This document shows positions 20,438 through 31,770 of a DNA stretch of 64,000 nt, one piece after another. A program made the translations under genes and the position numbers. Every line of letters begins with the position of its first letter. The first letter of the stretch is position 1. A model generated the notes under the pieces. That model ran no database searches, was not told the DNA's origin, and was given only the letters and a program-made list of their open reading frames with translations. Origin of the DNA: Chlorella sorokiniana (lineage: Eukaryota > Chlorophyta > Trebouxiophyceae > Chlorellales > Chlorellaceae); the NCBI GenBank assembly GCA_025917655.1, contig CP084616.1, forward strand, positions 1,240,001 to 1,304,000, read 5' to 3'.

Positions 20438-22056
20438 GGCACCTTTGACTCCGCGGCCTGCAAGTGCCAGTGCCAGAACGAGAAAATCAACGCCGCGGGG
20501 TACTGCCGCGACGCCGAGGGCCGCTGCACGGTGCAGAAGGACTACGACTTTGCGGCCAAGGACTCCTTGTGCCCCAAGCCGGCCGCCGCCGCCGCGTCCC
20601 CTGCCGCCGCCCCACGGCTGGCCCCGCCGCCACCTCCGCCACCCCCGCCCAGTCTGCCGCTCAGCCGGTGACGGTTGAGATGGATGTGGAGGGGGCCACC
20701 CCGCCGACTTCACGGAGACGAGGGCGCTGGCGCTGTGTGCGCGCAGCTGCTGCGCCTCACCGGGGACCCCACCGCCACCTGCACTGTTGTCTCGGTGCAG
20801 GCCACCACCGGCCGCCGCCTGCTCCAGGTGCGTGCCCCCCTGCCTGCGCACCTCCAGCATGGTGCCCGCCGCCAGCGTGGACTGACCTCTGGGTGCCTGC
20901 GCCTGCCTTCCACCATCACTCCTGGCACCCCCAATCCACCCCACCACCCCGCCCTTTGCCCCCTTGAGCTCACCCCTGCTTGCCATCCCGGCTTCTTTCC
21001 CCTTCCCACCCCCTGCAGGACAAGGTGCACGTGATCGTGGCCATCTCCACCAGGAACGCCAATGCCACCGTCGCCGCGCTGCAGACCGACACCGTCTACA
21101 CCCTGCTCACCCCCGCCGGCATCAACGCCACCCCGGCACCATCAAGGCCACCCTGGGCGCACCTGCGGCCCCCGCCCCCGCTGCCGCCCCTACCGACAAC
21201 GGCTCCAGCGACGGCGGTTCCACCGACGGCGACTCCACCGACGACAGCACCACCGACGACGGCGCTCCCGCCGAGGGCGACACGCAGGGCAGCGCCGCCT
21301 CGACCGATGACGACAGCAGCGGCAGCTCCAACATCGGCGCCATCGTGGGCGGCGTGGTTGGCGGCGTGCTCGCCGCCGTGGCCCTTGGCGCCGGCGTCTG
21401 GGTGAGGCTGGTGGAGGGCGGGCTGCCGCTCGCTGGGGGCTCGCGCGAGCCGCGTGTGGCAGCTGGCGGCCGGCAGCGCTTCCGTGTAGCATGGGCACAC
21501 CCGCCTGGCCCGCCCCCTCTGAACCGCCTCTGAGGCTGCTGTTTTGGCTGCTGGCTGGGCTCTGCCCTGGCCTGCCCCGCTCCTGTTCACCTTCTTGCTC
21601 GCTGCCCCCCCCTGCAGTACTGGCGCCGCCGCAAGGCGTCCAGCAAGGCTGACGCCGCCGTGGAGGCGCGCACCGCGTCCTTCAACCCCACCTTCGCCGG
21701 GGTCACGGCCTCGGGTGAGGCGCGGGCGGCTGAGGGGCCCCGCCACGCCGCCGCCGCCGCTGCATCAGGGGGCGGCGAGCCTGGCAGGCGGGCCTGCCTG
21801 TCGTGCGGGCCAGGCTCTGCATGCTCACCGACCGCCGCACCCCCTCCACACACACACCCTCCACAACACCCCACACAACACCCCCTCCTCATCCCCCTCA
21901 CACCATCCCCAGCGCACCAACCCCCCTCCCCGCCCGCCCCCGCCCGTCGCAGTGCGCTCCACCCGCAGCCCCACCAAGAAGCAGCTGGCGGAGGCGGAGG
22001 TGTGCGAGTCGCCGCTGCGCGATTCCATGGCCCGCCTGCCCTCGCAGCAGCAGTAG
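20438..22056 (+). pseudogene. 5'-truncated CDA2 copy (non-catalytic 3' half)
   Basis: This copy keeps the CDA2 exons equivalent to 12576-14201: the Cys-rich module (from 20438), linker, algal domain, acidic stalk, membrane span and basic tail, with TAG at 22054-22056. Signal peptide and all CE4 catalytic motifs are absent, because the duplication begins in an intron. It shares the frame break of copy A at 20699-20702 and has an extra one at 21131-21134 (four C instead of five), before the GTIKATLG segment. The linker is Pro-rich instead of Ala/Pro. With no promoter or start codon from the parent it is probably not expressed as a deacetylase. A new upstream start is possible but unsupported. 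Confidence 0.8.
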
Positions 22057-22730
22057 GGCCCCGGCGCCGCCGCACCCACCTACCACGCTGCCCCTGGGCG
22101 GCGCCGGCGCAAGGCGGCACCTGACCGCCGCGCCCCCAACTAATGGCTGTACTGTTTGCTTGATGCGACTTTGCTCTGGAGCCCTGGATGGGCGTCGCCT
22201 TCGGCAGCGCCCGGCCAGAGCTCTTTCAAGGCTGGCTGTTTGGTGGCCGCGACGCCGGCAGCTGCGACAAGCTGGCCGTGCGAATCGTCCTATTCTTTGT
22301 GCCCGGTTGTCCCATTGACAACAGAAATGTCTGCTAGACTCCCTCCTGCCCTGGTTCTGATGCTGTCGAGGATGCGCACCTGATCTATGTTACATCAACA
22401 GCACAGACAAACGACGGCGCAAAAACAGCCCCTATCACAAGGGCTGCAACGGGGCAGCAGCCTGCTCGAGGGCAGCAGCCCGGTGGGGAAGGCTGGCACA
22501 ACTGGGCCCAGGAGCGGCAGCTGCTGCTTTGCTTTGTTGGCACAGGCCTGCCGAGTGCACGAAGGGCTCGGGGCTCCTGCAGCGTGGGCAGCTCAGGGCG
22601 GCAGGCTGCCCCTGCGCTGACGCTTGGCACCGGGCGCGGGGGCGCTGCATCCCGCGACGCCTGGGCCGGCTTCTTGCGCTGCCGATGCGCTGGGCGCGCA
22701 CTGCCGGGGGAGCGAGGGCTGGCGGCGTCG
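22057..22730. other. intergenic region, copy B
   Basis: Near-identical copy of 14202-14876, between the stops of the CDA2 fragment and AP2-B. No gene seen. Confidence 0.45.
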
Positions 22731-25700
22731 TCAGCTGCGGGGGGTGGGGCTCCGCCCAGCTGCGCTCGCATTGAGCTGCAGCAGCGCGGCCGCCTGGTCA
22801 AAGGCAGACGCTGTCGAGCCCGTGCGAGTGATGCTGGCTGCGCGGCGGGGCCGGCCCGCCGGCGCGCTGGCAGCTGCCGCAGCAGCACACTCCTGCTCCT
22901 GGGCGGCCTCCGCAGCGGCGATGAGGCTGGGCACCAGGTTGCGCTTTTGCGGGCGAGCGTTGCGCCCCGCACTGGCACCTGAGCGGGCGGCTGCGCGGCG
23001 GGCGGCACGCTGTGCGCGCTGCTCTGCCAGGGCGGCCGGGTTGCTTGCCGCCGCCTCGGCCTCGGGGACAGCTCAAAGTCGAGGAGGGAGGCGGGGAGGG
23101 CATGGGCGGCCTGCCGCTGCCGCTTGGCGGGCGGGGGGCTCCCCGTCGCCCTCCCCCAGCTTGTGCTGTTGCTGCCTCCTGGCTGTGTGCCTGGTCTGCA
23201 CGGCCTGGTGCTGCCGAGCCTGCCGCACCCGGTCCTGCTGCCTCAGCTGCGCCTGCTGCGCCTGCTGCGCTGGCGGGGGCACCAGCACCGGCTGCTGAGG
23301 CAGCCACGCGGGCCTCACTACCAGCGGCGCGCCCAGCTGCACCACCGTGTGCGGCGCGTCCCTCCACCCCTGCGGCGGCCACTGCGGCGGCAGGGGCCGA
23401 GCAGGGGCCGGCGTCCAGCCAGGCCGGCCTGCGGTAACGCCATGACGCGCCACCAGCCCGCCCGGCGCACCCCCACCGCTCGTCACCGGCAGCGTGTATG
23501 CTTGCTGCGGTGGCGGCTGCAGAGGCGGGATGCGTCCTTTGGCGTGGGCTGCCGACAGCGGCAGGGTGCGTACAGGGGCGGGGGAGGGGCTCGGAGGGCG
23601 GCCGGCTCCGGTTGCGTCGGGAGGCCAGCGCCGCCGCCAAGGCGCGTACCGGCCCCGGCAGCTGCAGCCGCACGTTGGCTGGCGGGGGGCTTGCTGCGAG
23701 GGGTGGCTGCCCCGGGTGGCTGGGGCGTGGCGTCAGCGCCCGCGCGGGCAGCAGGCGACGCCGCATCCGCGGTGGACGAGGCCGTGGATACCGCCTCATC
23801 CGAGCTTGGCAGCGCCGCCAGCGGCCGCCGTGTAAGCCCGCCCACGCCCGCTGGAGCTGCGAGGGAGGGAGCGGCTCCGCGCCGGCCCCCTGTCAGCGCT
23901 GCCCCCTTAAGGGCTTGTGCTGCAGCCGCCTCCTTGGCTGGCCGGCCGCCCTGGACAGCTGGAGCCGCCCTGCTGGCTTGCCTGCCCGCGTCTGAGCCCT
24001 TTGTGTCCACCCCTTCAGCCTTGCTGAGCCCGCTGGGCTTGGCAGTCACCCTGCCGCCCTTGTTCGCTGCTCCGCCGCCCTTGCCCTCTGCAGAGCGGCG
24101 CTTGGCTGCCGCCGCCGCCTCCTCCTCTGCCTTCTTGGCCTCTGCCGCCTTGTGCGCCACCTCCTTTGCTTGGCGATGAGCGCCTGCCCAGCTAGCGGCT
24201 GCGGCAGCGGCTGGTCGTTGTCATCATAGAACAGGCACCAGCCTGGGATGTGTGTGGGGGGTGGGGGAGGGGGGGGCAGATCGCGCAGATTGCGTTCAAG
24301 CATGCGCAGCAACCTTGTTGCACTGCCCGTGGACAGCACAGGGGAGGTGCCCGACAGGGGACGGCTCGACACCCGAGGCCCTCGCCGCACCGCAGCCTGC
24401 CCGGGCGCACCTATCGGCTTGTGCTTGAGCCACTCCTGAATCACCGCCTGGGGAACTGGCAGGTTGATCTTGGTGCCTGCGCCTGCAGGGCACCAAGCGG
24501 AGGCAGGCAGAAAGAGTCGGCTGATTCAGCCACAGATCACTGCTGCCGATGGTGCACAGGAGCCAGGGGCAGGCTGTGTGTCGCCGGCACAGGTGTCCCC
24601 TCCCCACAAACAGGAAAACAACATCGGCGGCATCGCGCCTCGGTACTGGATGGCGGCCTTGTCCCACGCCCTTGCAGCCTGCGGCATGTGTGAAGGATTC
24701 GAGCGACAGGGCGTTTCAGCGTGAGGCATAGGTAGGGTGCTGCCAGCATTGAAGCTCGGGTATGCGTGGCGGGGACGCATCCGGCTCTGGTCAGGCCCCG
24801 CTCCAGCCTCCCAACACGGCCGAGGTACGCTTTGCAGCCGCTAGCTTCAAGCCCCTCCAACCGCTGCTCCCAGCCCCCACCCACCTCCTCCTCCGTGTCA
24901 TACATGCCCACTTGGATGACCTGCGGCAGGCGGGGGATGCATCTTTGCTCAGGCAGGCCGTGTTCAGGGAGGGCGGCGCGTCCACACTCATGCCTGTGGC
25001 AGCGCCCCACCTTGTTTCGGTGTGTGAACTGGGCGCGCCAGCGGCCCGTGGGCATCCTGCAGCGGCGGCAGTGGGGCGTGGGGGGGGTGGAGGGCACACG
25101 GCGCAGGCTGGATGCATGGTTTGATCGCGCAAGGCAGGATGCCGATCGATGCAGGCATGCCTCTTACGCAGGAACCGGTGCAGAGCGCGCACAGCGAGCA
25201 TGCGGGAGGCACGTGTGTTGCGCATGCGGCTGCCCACCTGTACACCCCCTTGTACCGCATGCTGCGCATGGAGAAGGGCCTGCTGCTGTCGCCCTGTGGC
25301 GGCTGCATGTGCAGGAAAGGGGGCAGAGTGGGCGCAGGACGCTGCGTTTGCCGAGGGCAGGGTGTGGGCGGTGCACCGAGCTCTTGGCAGTCCATAGCCC
25401 GCCCTAGACAAGCGGGGCATGCGCCGGCGGCTGGCGGCATGACACAGGTGGTGCTGCTCACCGGTGTGACGGCAAACGGCGCCACCTCAGCTTGGTTAGC
25501 GCCCGCCTCGCCCGCAGCGGCCGTTGCGTCGCCTCGCCGCTCGGCCGCCTTTGGGGCCGCGAGCGCTTGCCGCCCGCCCTCGCTGCACGATCTGTGACCC
25601 CTGCGGCCGCCGCCGCCGGGGGAGGCAGGCTGGCCGGGCTCCCCCTCCATCCCCTGCTGCACCTTGCAGCGAGCATAGGCCGGGGAGGTGGGAGGGGTGG

Positions 25701-27321
25701 CGACGCTGGGCGATGAGGCTCCCCCAGCCTCCTCTGGTTGCTCTGCGGGGCGAGAGGCAGGCCGGGGGCGACTGAGGGGTGATTGCTGGACGCGGCAGGT
25801 TTCGCGGGAAGCTGTGCTGTGTGCCATGCTCTTGAAGGGCGGCCAGGCTGGTGGGCATGTGTGATCGCTCCCTCGTACCTGAAGCCAGCGGGTTGTACTG
25901 CAGGTGCTCCCCGAACACGTAACGAAAAGGGGCGTTGGCCTGCTGCGCGGCAAACAGCGGCTTCACGACTGAACCATTCGGGGTTGCCCGCGCCATCAGC
26001 ACTTTCCGGGCGCAAGGCGTGCGGGGCGGCTCGCTGCCAGCCGGTTGGAGAGGCTGCAGCGCTGCAGGCGTCCCAAGCGGGCCGGGCCACCGCCGCGCCC
26101 TGCTGCCCGTCCTGCTGCTGCTGACCTGGCTGATGCCCAAACTGCAGTGGCAGCTGGTTGGCCTGCTCTAGCTCTGCTCTTGGACCAGGCTGTGCTGCTG
26201 GTGCTGCCTGCTGCTGCCGTCGCGCAGGCTGCCGCCGCTGCGGCGGGGTGCTGTGTGGCTGGGGCTGCTGCAGCTGCTGGCTGTGCGGCTGCCACGGGAG
26301 CACTCGCAGCTGCTGCGCCGTCACAATCTGCAGGGGGCGGCTGCTGCAAGGCGTACCGGCAGGGGAGGGGCGGGGGCGGGGAGGACCCCGACGGCTCTGC
26401 ACCCCTTGCCCTGGGGCAGAGCCTGCTGAGCCTGCTGCCAGTGCCATGGGCAGTGGACCAGTGCCGGGGCTGTGCGCAGCTGGCTGCCGCCCCATGGAGC
26501 TGGGCCTGCCGGTGGTGACAGTGGCGGTGCAGACGGCTGGGCTGCTGGGGCTGCTGCCAGGGAATGGAGTGCGGTTGACGGGGAGCAAGTGGGGGGCAGC
26601 GGCGGCAGAGCGGCGGGCGTCGCGGCTGGTGCGACGCGGGCTGCCTGTCCCCGACCCTCTCCTCATCGGCACGGCTGCCCAGCAGCTGCAGGGCCCGCAG
26701 GATTGGCTCTAGGGGTGCAGACCTGGCTGCCTGGGAGGCTGCTGCCGCGGCGTGGGCTGCCGCTGTGTCGCCCCCTGTGCAGCCTGGGGCTGGGCTGGCT
26801 CCAGCGCTGGTGCTCCTGCCTTGTCATGCTGCATGCTGCCCAGCGCGGGAGTGGCAGGCAGGGGCCGCAGGCGCAGAGGGGGCAGGGAGGGCGGGTAAAC
26901 AACCGCCGGCTGCAAAGAGCTTGCTGATGGGGCGGCGCGCGGCGCTCGAATGCCTTGCATGCCAGCGGCGGGTGCGGCGGTCGGCGGCGGCGCTTCTGGT
27001 AAGAGGGTTGGAGCCGTGCGTCCTGTCGGCCCGAAGGGGCAGAAGCTCAGGCTTGCTTGCTCTGGTGACGGCAGAGGTTTCTGCACAGTTCAGGCGTGCA
27101 GGAGGTCGGAGGCAAGCTGGGAAGCCTTGGAAGCGAGGCTGCCGTGTGCCAGATGCTGCTGCCCTCACCATGCTCAACGGCGTTGCCAGCATGCCAGAGG
27201 GCGAGGCTGGCAGGGTGAAGGGCGCGGGTGCTCGAGGCGTGGAGGTGCCTTGCAGACTCTCGGCTTGCTGCAGGCCCCGAGGCTGGGGCTGGCCAGATGC
27301 CCGGCCTGTGGACGCCTCCAT
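22731..27321 (-). CDS. AP2/ERF-domain transcription factor, copy B
   Basis: Paralogue of the 14877-19443 gene within the duplicon, with ATG at 27319-27321 (MEASTGRASGQPQPRG) and its stop at 22731-22733. The AP2 domain reads better here: MRYKGVYR is intact (five C at 25245-25249 on the + strand), followed by PTGRWRAQFTHRNKV, IQVGMYDTEE and ARAWDKAAIQYRGA. Copy B also keeps SVVKPLFAAQQANAPFRYVF in frame, where copy A is shifted, and GASAGRNARPQKRNLVPSL near the C-terminus. It is itself shifted at 23064-23067 (four G against five in copy A), where ELSPEAEAAASNP is lost. Both copies share an apparent missing base after IQYRGA. The N-terminal half has diverged from copy A by several percent, the C-terminal half hardly at all. 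Function is inferred from the AP2 domain only. Confidence 0.72.
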
Positions 27322-27420
27322 TGGACAAACAAGGCCGGCCAAGGGTGCCTAGGCAGAATAAGGCTTGGGGGTACGACTCTGGCAAGCGGCTCTGGCTGAG
27401 GCAATCTGCTTGGCTGCCCT

Positions 27421-27929
27421 ATTGCTCACTGAAGGCCACAGGCTGCTCTGATTCAATCAAATCCTGTGAACGAGCCCCAAACAGCGAGCTTTCCAGCCAT
27501 GCATAGGACTGAAGAAGCCGTGGTGCAGCCACCCTGTAGGACTGATCAACCCAGGGTCCTGTTGCTCCCAGGTCACCAGCCTGATGTGATGCAGCTGTAC
27601 TGCATGCAGGGAACTGTCTGGCAGCGCGAGAGAGGGTGTGCGCGTGTTGCAGTACCACTCGCCTTCCGGTAGCCTGATCCCCAGCTGACGGCGGTTCCAC
27701 ACGCACCTGCTGCTCAACTGAACCTCAATCCGCATGCGCCGCGCCCAATGTCTGCCTCGCACACAAAGCCCACACTTTCCAGAAGCGCATAGTTACACCG
27801 GCGGCCGCGCCTGCCAGCACGCCCAGCATGCCTAGTTGAGGGAGGGGTGCTGCTGCTGCGCGGGGTGGCCTTCAGGCGAGGAGCGTCATCCCGCTGAGCA
27901 GCCGCCGCCGCCGCCGCTGCATGGCGCGC
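27421..27929. other. intergenic region downstream of RPS11
   Basis: From the end of duplicon copy B to the RPS11 stop codon. It contains the likely RPS11 3' UTR and nothing else recognisable. Confidence 0.45.
27793..27797 (-). terminator. TGTAA polyadenylation signal, probable, RPS11
   Basis: TTACA on the plus strand (TGTAA on the minus) lies 133 nt after the RPS11 stop codon. The motif fits green algae; the spacing is somewhat long. Confidence 0.4.
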
Positions 27930-29445
27930 TCAGAAGGAGCCAAAGCCCTTCTTGCTGCCAGCGCCCGCGGGGATCACGCGCAGCACGTTGAAGCGCACCG
28001 TCTTGGACAGCGGCCTGCAGGGAAACCAAGGGGGCCACGAGCACGGCGGCGTGCAGGGTTGGCAGGCAGCACAAGGGCAAGCAGCCAACCGGCGGCCGAG
28101 GCTCCAGCTTTCCCTCGACAGCTGTCCTGCTCGCAGCCCACGCAGCGTAAGCCGGCCTGCCTCAAAGCTGCTCTCTCTAAAGCCGCTCTGCGCCCTGGAG
28201 CCCCTCCCCCTCTTTCTCACCGGCACTGGCCGATCACCACGATGTCGCCCTCATTGCAACGGAAGCAGGGGGAGATGTGGGCGGAGATGTTGGTGTGGCG
28301 CTTCTCGTACCGCTGGTACTTCTTGATGTAGTGCAGGTAGTCGCGGCGCACCACGATGGTGCGGTTCATCTTGGTGCTCTTCACCCGCCCCGTCAGGATG
28401 CGGCCGCGGATGGACACATTGCCGGTGAAGGGGCACTTGTGGTCGATGTAGTTGCCTGGAGAGGGGGGGGGTCGGGGAGGGAAATGGTGGGGAGCGGTGG
28501 TAGCGGACAGCTAGCGTGGTCTGGCCTTGGGGTGAAGCCACTGTGATCGAATGCTGCGCGGCAGCCAGAACATGATGGTGTGGCTGAGGCTGTGGCTGGG
28601 CCGGCAGGCTGGCTGACGCCGCTCCCCTCCACCAAGGCCACGCGGTGCAGCCCGCTCAGCGTGCATATGACCCCCCGACTGGCCGCAGCTGCTGCCCTAG
28701 TAAGCGGTGCGCGAGCAATAAGGGCGCCATGAGGGATCGCATGCTGTCAGCTGCCGCTACAATCCATGCTGCTGTGCCCCAGGAGTCCAGTGTCCTTGCT
28801 GCCGCCAGGCAGATCAATCAATCGGGTGCTCCTCACGCTTCGTATCCAAGGGTCTCATTTGCTGCTGCGTGCGGTCTGCTGCTGCAGGTGCTGCCTTGGT
28901 ACAACTTCGCACTTCTTCAGATGCTGGCTGGACCCTTTGCCAGCTGACAACCGCAGCAAAGGGCGAGCCGCAAAAAACGCGCAGCGCTCACCCTCAATAG
29001 CCTCCTTGGGAGTGCGGAAGCCCAGGCCAATGTTCTTGTACCACCGCAGACCACCCTTGCCCACAATCTTCTTCGCGGTCTTGTTGTAACTGCATCAATA
29101 TGGTACCACATGAAAGGTTAGGCCAAACTGCTGCGCCCTGCTCAACCAACGCTGCGGTCGCCCCGAGGCGGCAGCGACGAGAGGCACTTCCTCGGCTGGA
29201 GCAGCTGGCGAGGCGGCCGCCGCGCGCGTCCTATGAACAGTTGAAGGTCTCACCCGCGCTGCACGCTCAGCTGGCGCTGGAATGCCCTCTCGGTCTGCAT
29301 GGCAGCGGGGCAGCATGTGAGTGGGTTGGGCGGCCCCAGTGCCCATGACAGCCTATGTATTACAGTGCACGGTCCAAGAGCCAGCGAGCGAGCCTCGGCG
29401 GCGCCCTCCGGCCGCGCCACCAGTGATGCACACCTGGTCAGCCAT
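27930..29445 (-). CDS. RPS11: 40S ribosomal protein S11 (uS17), cytosolic
   Basis: All five exons are intact and join in phase: 29434-29445 (MADQ), 29254-29294 ([14 protein letters not shown]), 28992-29089 ([14 protein letters not shown], then [18 protein letters not shown]), 28221-28455 ([20 protein letters not shown], then [20 protein letters not shown] and [17 protein letters not shown]) and 27930-28014 ([20 protein letters not shown], ending KKGFGSF, TGA). Length (about 156 aa) and sequence are typical of eukaryotic uS17, a primary 18S rRNA-binding protein of the small subunit. The Met exon is only four codons long, a frequent pattern in algal ribosomal genes. There are no frame breaks, so this gene is a quality control for the region. 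It is divergent from the gene at 29702. Confidence 0.97.
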
Positions 29446-29701
29446 CTTTGCGGCTGCTGCTGTGGTGCCAACCGGGCAATCGTCCAGCACCACGGAAAGA
29501 GGCAGAGGCAGGCCTGGGAGCCCACTTGGCCGGCGGACCCAGGCGCGAGCACGCCACGCATTTCATGCGCGGCAGTTTGAGCATACGGCACGCTTTGAAC
29601 ATCTTAATATGATGAATTTGCGATTTTGGTCTGACGACACGTTTCCTTGCATGCTACCAAACCTGGCGGGGTCGCCACTTTGGCTCGTTTCTTAAGGAGC
29701 T

Positions 29702-31008
29702 ATGCCCAGGGCAGATCAGCGGCTGTACGCGGCCTTTTTGCGCTTGGGCAGGCGTTTCGAGGGCGAATCGTTGCCATTGTGGGGAGTGGCGGGCACCGAG
29801 GTGGTGTTCCCCTTGCTGGACTGGCGAGGCGCTGTCCGTCACCAGCTGGAGTGCCCTCCTCCTGGTGCAGGCTTCACAGGCAAGTAATGCTGGTCTGTAA
29901 CAGAGATAAGGCTCGCGTCTGCTTGGATTGGCTTTCATCACAGCCTTTCTTGTTCCTTCTGGTTGTCGGGCGTGTGCCCGAATGAGAGCGGCAGGTCTGG
30001 GCGCCGGCGCTTGCACCCGGGAGCCATGCGCTCTTCCACGCTCAGGCCCACGTATGCTGTGCGGCCTGCAGAAGGGGCGCAGATGCTGCAACGGCTGGAG
30101 CAGCAGCTGGCGGCACTGCAGCAAGCGGAGGAGCACACGAGAGAGGTGGGGTTGCTTGTGGGCCCTGCATGGTCCCTGGCATCCTGTGCTGCTGTGCAGC
30201 CGCTCACATCTCAGCGGTGCCCAGAGCACCCAGCCACCTCTCGCAGCGCCTGCACACTCACAGCCCCCGCTGCGCAGGCTCTGGCCGAGTGGGCGGCGCT
30301 GGCAGCCAGCTTTGCACCCCGCCTGCGCGGGCCTGGCGCGCCCCCTGCCGCCGGCGGCAGCTGCATTGGTGGCGGCCGCGGCGGCGGAGGAGGGGCTCGC
30401 TCTGGTGACGCGGCAGTCGCAGCGGCTAGCTGACCCGCTGCAGCTGGAGCTGGAGCAGGCAGCAGTGCAGCAGCAGCAGGAGCACGCCACGGTCACCCTG
30501 GGTGAGCTGGCGGCGGCGGTGCGGCAGCAGCACCCGGGCCTCTTCCTGGCCAGCGGCGGCACGGGCGCAGCGGCCGGCGGCGGCGCCGTTGCCAGCCCCC
30601 AAGAGGCTTGCACGGGCGGGCAGCTGCGCCTGCGCCAGGTGGCGGCGCTGCAAGACGTGCTGTACCGCCAGTACCGCCTCAAGCACGAGCCCTTTGAGTG
30701 GGTGTACGAGGGCCTGGCCCCGCTGCTGCTCCCACCAACCCTGCCGCGCCGCAAGCTGGCGCCGCTGACGCTCGCCACGGTGGCGGCAGGCGTCGCACGC
30801 CGCCTGGGCCTGCCGCTGCTGCCAGCTCCGGCGGAGGGCGGCGAGGGCATCGCAGCAGCGGTGGCCGAAGGCGTGGCGGGCGGCCCTGCAGCGCAGGGCC
30901 AGCTGCCGCTGGGCAGCCTGCGGCCGGATGTCGCGCAGCGGTATGCTGGCAGGGCTCAGGGGATGGCCCCAGCGGCGGCCCCCTGGGCCTTGCTCCTCCC
31001 TGCCGAGC

Positions 31009-31040
<32 letters not shown>

Positions 31041-31770
31041 GGTGCCGGCATCGCCAGCAGCGCCAGTGGCGGCGGCAGCCAGCAGGCATGGACCCACGTT
31101 GTGGATGCATGCACCGGAGAGGTGGTGGACGCGGCGGCGGCGGCGGCGGCGCAGCGCTTCCCTCACCTGCGGCTGGTGGGTGCCGTGACCTGGCGCAAGT
31201 GGCCTGCACCATGGCTGACGCTCCTCGCCTGCAGCCCTCCCTGGCTGCCATGGCCATGCCCCGCGAGGGCCAAAAGCCTTGCCGTCGACCGCTTTCCACC
31301 CGCGCAGGGGGCGGACTGGTGCCAGCGCGCCCCCTGGCGGCCTGGCAGCACATGGTGCGCACCCTGATCCAGGTGGGCTGCCTGTTGTGGGAAGGGGTGG
31401 GTGGTGGGGGGCCCCGGGAACCCCATGTCTCCCACCAGGTTTTCAAGAGGGGGCCACCAGCCAGACCCCCGTGGCCCGTTTCCGTCGCTGGCCCGCGACC
31501 CCGGCCGCGCCAGCCCCGCCCACACCTGCCACGCAGCGGCTGCCGCCCGCGCCTGCACCGCTCGCTTCGGGACGTGCACAATTTGCCCGCTACGATCCTC
31601 ACCCCCCCGACCCTTGGCTGCGCACTGTGCTCCGCGCAGGCGCACCAGCGGCGCGGGAGAGCGACCTGGTGGCGCACTGGGTGTACGTGCTGCTGGCGCT
31701 GGACCCTCAGGCGCCCGAGTGGGGCCACGTGCTGCAGCCTGGGAGAACTGCACAGCAGCTCGCTGGCTAG
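29702..31770 (+). CDS. SirB1/transglutaminase-like domain protein, putative
   Basis: Candidate ATG at 29702 (MPRADQRLYAAFLRLGRRFE), followed by a coiled-coil-prone exon (MLQRLEQQLAALQQAEEHTR, 30086-30145) and a long central exon. That exon holds LRQVAALQDVLYRQYRLKHE, FEWVYEGLAPLLLP and LAPLTLATVAAGVARRLGLP, which resemble the N-terminal transglutaminase-like core of SirB1 and FBXO21 proteins (where R-x-G-x-P-I-x-L...A-R-R-L-G-L-P is typical). After it come a Ser tract, WTHVVDACTGEVVDAAA, PLAAWQHMVRTLIQ and a C-terminal repeat-like helix (ESDLVAHWVYVLLALDPQAP) ending TAQQLAG. The similarity is partial and no catalytic triad could be fixed, so the function is open. The frame changes near 30345 and after 31170 without clear introns, probably indels. 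The first intron appears to use a GC donor (29880-29881). Confidence 0.5.
31011..31039 (+). repeat. AGC trinucleotide run coding polyserine
   Basis: Nine to ten consecutive AGC codons inside the SirB1-like gene give a Ser run before RGAGIASSASGGG. Such runs are common linkers in GC-rich algal proteins. Confidence 0.8.

Larger units (their letters stand above)
20278..27420. repeat. segmental duplication, copy B (7.1 kb, direct repeat)
   Basis: Second copy of 12424-19543. The left breakpoint falls in sequence that is a CDA2 intron in copy A; the right end lies just 5' of AP2-B. Both copies contain the same intron sequences, so this is a DNA-level duplication and not retrocopying. Confidence 0.95.

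Noticed and set aside
20278-27420. Retrocopy origin of the duplicated genes
   Set aside because: The copy contains all introns and intergenic DNA and no poly(A) tail, so it arose at the DNA level.
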